Below are positions 61,880 to 64,000 of a stretch of 64,000 nt of DNA, in pieces (within the stretch, counting starts at the first letter, position 1; every line of letters begins with the position of its first letter). A model generated the notes under the pieces. The model did not search any database, had not been told where the DNA came from, and saw only the letters and a program-made list of their open reading frames with translations. Made by a program: the position numbers and the translations under genes. Source of the DNA: SZUA-36 sp963704855 (GTDB lineage Bacteria; Pseudomonadota; Gammaproteobacteria; Xanthomonadales; SZUA-36). Location: positions 434,001 through 498,000 of the forward strand of contig CAVPHY010000028.1 of NCBI GenBank assembly GCA_963704855.1. The letters run 5' to 3'.

Positions 61880-62071
61880 CAATTTCTCTCCTGTTTTATG
61901 TCGTGTTCTTCGGGAAATTCGGCTGCCACGAAACAGAGGCCTTGGGGCGAGGTGTTCAAGCCCGCTTCCTTGCTCTTGATTTATAGAGTGTCATGGCGTA
62001 ATGGGAATGGCTAAAACCTTTTTGACATAAGGGTTTCATCGGATTCAGTGTTACTGTATGTTACCGAGGAT

Positions 62072-62147
62072 TGGCGCTCCCTACGAGAATCGAACTCGTG
62101 TTTCAGCCTTGAGAGGGCCGCGTCCTGGACCGCTAGACGAAGGGAGC
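62072..62147 (-). tRNA. tRNA-Glu (anticodon CTC)
   Basis: On the minus strand GCTCCCT pairs with AGGGAGC as the acceptor stem, followed by G73 and an encoded CCA. The anticodon loop is CTCTCAA with anticodon CTC closed by a 5-bp stem. The T loop has GTTCGAATC. It reads GAG codons. The 191 bp between the MDR start and this gene show nothing else I can support. Confidence 0.95.
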
Positions 62148-62257
62148 GTTTAGCTGTTCTTGCAACAGGGTGGTCATGTTAAACTACCGAGATCATTCCG
62201 TTCAACCATGAAACGTGGTTGAGCCAGTAAATATTTTATAGTTTTTGGGAATTCATC

Positions 62258-63472
62258 ATTACTAAGCACATTGTTATTCGTTTCGCTGATCATGGTATCG
62301 CGTTTCAGCAGCTTTGCCCGCACGCCACCGAAGTCGTTCGCCGTTTGCAGGAAGAAGGCTATGAGGCCTATATCGTGGGTGGCAGCGTACGTGATCTTTT
62401 AATGGGAAAGGTGCCCAAGGATTTCGACGTGGCGACCGATGCGATACCGGAGGAGGTCAAGACGGTATTTCCGCGCGCCCGCATTATCGGACGCCGTTTC
62501 CGTCTGGTACACGTGCGCATGGGTGGATCCCTTATCGAGGTTGCGACATTCCGTGGCCCCCAGGTCAATGATGACGACGATCATACGCATGAGAACGGGC
62601 GCATCCTGAGGGACAACGTCTGGGGCACGCTTGAAGAAGATGCCATACGCCGCGATTTCACCATGAATGCGCTGTTTCTGGACCCCGTCAGTGGTGATAT
62701 CCAGGATTTTGTCGGTGGTTACAGGGATCTCATGGAACGCAGGTTAAGATTGATCGGTGACGCCCAAACCCGTTACCGGGAAGATCCGGTGCGACTGCTG
62801 CGTGCTGCGCGTTTTGTTGCAAAGCTGGGTGTTGAGCTCGGAGACGAGACGGCGAAGTATGTCAATGAGTTGGCACCGCTGCTGAAGGATATTCCACCGG
62901 CGCGTTTGTTCGAAGAAGTCTGCAAGTTGTTCATGAACGGGCATGCCTCCAGGACCATGCAGGCGCTGCAGCGGTTCCAGTTGACCCGCGCCCTGTTTCC
63001 GGTGATGAAAGGTGAAGGCAAGCCAGGCCAGGCCAAAGTGGGCGTGTTGCTGGAATCAGCTCTGAAAAACACGGATGAGAGGGTTGTCAACGACAGACCG
63101 GTGACACCTGCTTTCCTGTTTGCCGCCTTGTTCTGGCAGCCGGTGCGGGCGAGAGCGGATGTTTTGCAGGCGGGTGGGATGCAGGAGCACGTGGCGCTGG
63201 GACAGGCTGCGGATGAAGTGATGTCGGAGCAGGTCAAAAGAACCGCAGTGCCACGTCGCTTCAGTGTCATTACACGTCAGATCTGGACCATGCAACCACG
63301 TTTTGCCAATACCCGCGGAAGGCGCGCAAAGAGCCTGCTGGGTGAGCGCCGCTTCCGGGCAGCCTATGATTTTCTGCTGCTAAGGGCCGAGGAGGATGAA
63401 TCGCTCAAGGACCTGTGTGACCACTGGACAGAGGCGCAAAAAGGCGCGAAATTGAATACGGGCGCAGGATGA
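62258..63472 (+). CDS. pcnB: Poly(A) polymerase I, PcnB (probable ATT start)
   Basis: The nucleotidyltransferase core shows YIVGGSVRDLLMGKVPKDFDV with the catalytic aspartates, then GRRFRLVHV, EDAIRRDFTMNALF and RYREDPVRLLRAARF. No ATG or GTG fits: TTG at 62345 would cut into the domain, whereas ATT at 62258 gives 404 residues, has GGGA seven bases upstream and mirrors the AUU start known for E. coli pcnB. PcnB adds A-tails to RNA, promoting decay. The frame ends NTGAG without the usual arginine-rich tail; that tail is present in the -1 frame (RRRRRRRP, 63508-63531), suggesting a missing base near 63438-63442. folK follows, the conserved order. Confidence 0.88.
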   Translation: MTKHIVIRFADHGIAFQQLCPHATEVVRRLQEEGYEAYIVGGSVRDLLMGKVPKDFDVATDAIPEEVKTVFPRARIIGRRFRLVHVRMGGSLIEVATFRGPQVNDDDDHTHENGRILRDNVWGTLEEDAIRRDFTMNALFLDPVSGDIQDFVGGYRDLMERRLRLIGDAQTRYREDPVRLLRAARFVAKLGVELGDETAKYVNELAPLLKDIPPARLFEEVCKLFMNGHASRTMQALQRFQLTRALFPVMKGEGKPGQAKVGVLLESALKNTDERVVNDRPVTPAFLFAALFWQPVRARADVLQAGGMQEHVALGQAADEVMSEQVKRTAVPRRFSVITRQIWTMQPRFANTRGRRAKSLLGERRFRAAYDFLLLRAEEDESLKDLCDHWTEAQKGAKLNTGAG

Positions 63473-63570
63473 ACGCTCAAACAAGGACAGGCGGCCCTCC
63501 CCGTCGCCGCCGCCGTCGCCGCCCGTCGGCCGCCAAAAACTGATGAACAGTGGTTTTATAGGTTAATAGG

Positions 63571-64000
63571 ATGAAGGCGTGGCTGGGTCTTGGCAGTAAT
63601 CTGCAACAACCCGCGGCACAGATCGGGGAAGCATTGGCCAGGTTGGCAAAGGCCGATGGGATCAGGATACTAAAAACGTCCAGCCTGTACCGCACACCGC
63701 CCTGGGGTGATGAAAACCAGGACGATTTTATCAATGCCGTTGTATGGATTGAGACCAGCCTGGATGCCATCACGTTGTTACGGGCACTGCAATCGATAGA
63801 AAACGCAATGGGCCGGCAACGAAGTGGACATCGTTGGGGGCCCAGGCTTATCGATATTGATCTGTTGCTATATGGCGATCGGCAGTCTCAATCGGAGGAA
63901 CTGGAGTTGCCCCACCCGCGAATGCACGAAAGGGCATTTGTCTTAATGCCGCTTTGCGAACTGGATGCAGCGACCGAAATTCCAGGTCATGGCCCGGCGG
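63571..64000 (+). CDS. folK: FolK, 6-hydroxymethyl-7,8-dihydropterin pyrophosphokinase, partial
   Basis: The open frame from ATG 63571 runs off the window edge (143 codons seen; most family members have about 160). Family signatures are WLGLGSNLQQPAAQIGEAL, SSLYRTPPWGDENQDDFINA, RWGPRLIDIDLLLYGD and LPHPRMHERAFVLMPL. It transfers pyrophosphate from ATP to the pterin, before dihydropteroate synthase in folate biosynthesis. It follows pcnB as in E. coli. Confidence 0.93.
   Translation, partial: MKAWLGLGSNLQQPAAQIGEALARLAKADGIRILKTSSLYRTPPWGDENQDDFINAVVWIETSLDAITLLRALQSIENAMGRQRSGHRWGPRLIDIDLLLYGDRQSQSEELELPHPRMHERAFVLMPLCELDAATEIPGHGPA

Noticed and set aside
62345..63472. TTG at 62345 as the pcnB start
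   Set aside because: It would begin inside the conserved N-terminal region just before YEAYIVGG and has no good ribosome-binding site; ATT at 62258 is better placed.

Overview
The window reads as chromosomal DNA of a free-living gammaproteobacterium that oxidises reduced sulfur and degrades aromatic compounds. The evidence is gene content and order: a Cpx system with a CpxR box, epmA, ppx, phoBR, a bepA/perM/bcp/bamC neighbourhood that recalls E. coli, and pcnB-folK. A full Sox cluster, a phenylacetyl-CoA (paa) cluster and FadL-type porins suggest an environmental, probably aquatic, heterotroph or mixotroph. The species cannot be fixed from the sequence alone. No CRISPR array, prophage, rRNA or intact insertion sequence was seen; one tRNA-Glu(CTC) is present.

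Layout. 0-4 kb: the end of a gene for an MtfA-like peptidase, a palindrome-rich spacer, then cpxP divergent from cpxRA. 4-12.6 kb: a minus-strand block of epmA, ppx, a porin gene, pstS, phoR, phoB and bepA, with Pho boxes before pstS and phoB and a 211-bp MITE-like element four bases from the pstS Pho boxes. 12.7-22 kb: envelope and redox housekeeping (glutaredoxin, FadL-like proteins, PerM, PhoH, Bcp, BamC, ferredoxin, a thioredoxin-fold protein). 22-37 kb: the sulfur island. A BigR/SqrR-like ArsR repressor gene and a secreted MBL-fold hydrolase gene diverge from soxCDXYZAKB and a dsrE-like gene. After a secreted metalloprotease come two YeeE/YedE half-transporters divergent from an ETHE1-like persulfide dioxygenase, a TauE exporter and a sulfurtransferase-SQR fusion. 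The two divergent promoter regions share a TATRTTA-N8-TAATATA palindrome, which suggests one persulfide-responsive regulon.

37-46.7 kb: long hairpin repeats, an old-yellow-enzyme gene, a RelBE/ParDE-like toxin-antitoxin pair, an orphan secreted protein, a ureohydrolase gene, paaABCDE and an orphan HycI-like hydrogenase protease gene, with a second palindrome-rich spacer. 46.7-58 kb: hypA, paaG, paaY, an M48/TPR lipoprotein gene, paaZ, a fused-E1/E2 2-oxoacid dehydrogenase with a divergent Lrp-type regulator, and a class-V aminotransferase-fold gene. 58-64 kb: an RRM protein, an S9 peptidase, an MDR oxidoreductase, tRNA-Glu, pcnB and partial folK.

How it works together. The sulfur genes can be read as a periplasmic thiosulfate branch (Sox with SoxCD) and a cytoplasmic or membrane sulfide branch (SQR to persulfide, ETHE1 to sulfite, TauE export). 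The aromatic genes form a ring-epoxidation pathway; the adjacent 2-oxoacid dehydrogenase could supply acyl-CoA, possibly phenylacetyl-CoA. Three genes between 43 and 49 kb (paaC, paaG and the M48 lipoprotein gene) carry single-base insertions that break otherwise well-conserved frames, and pcnB appears to have lost one base near its 3' end. These are either real lesions or consensus errors, and this should be settled before any loss of function is inferred.
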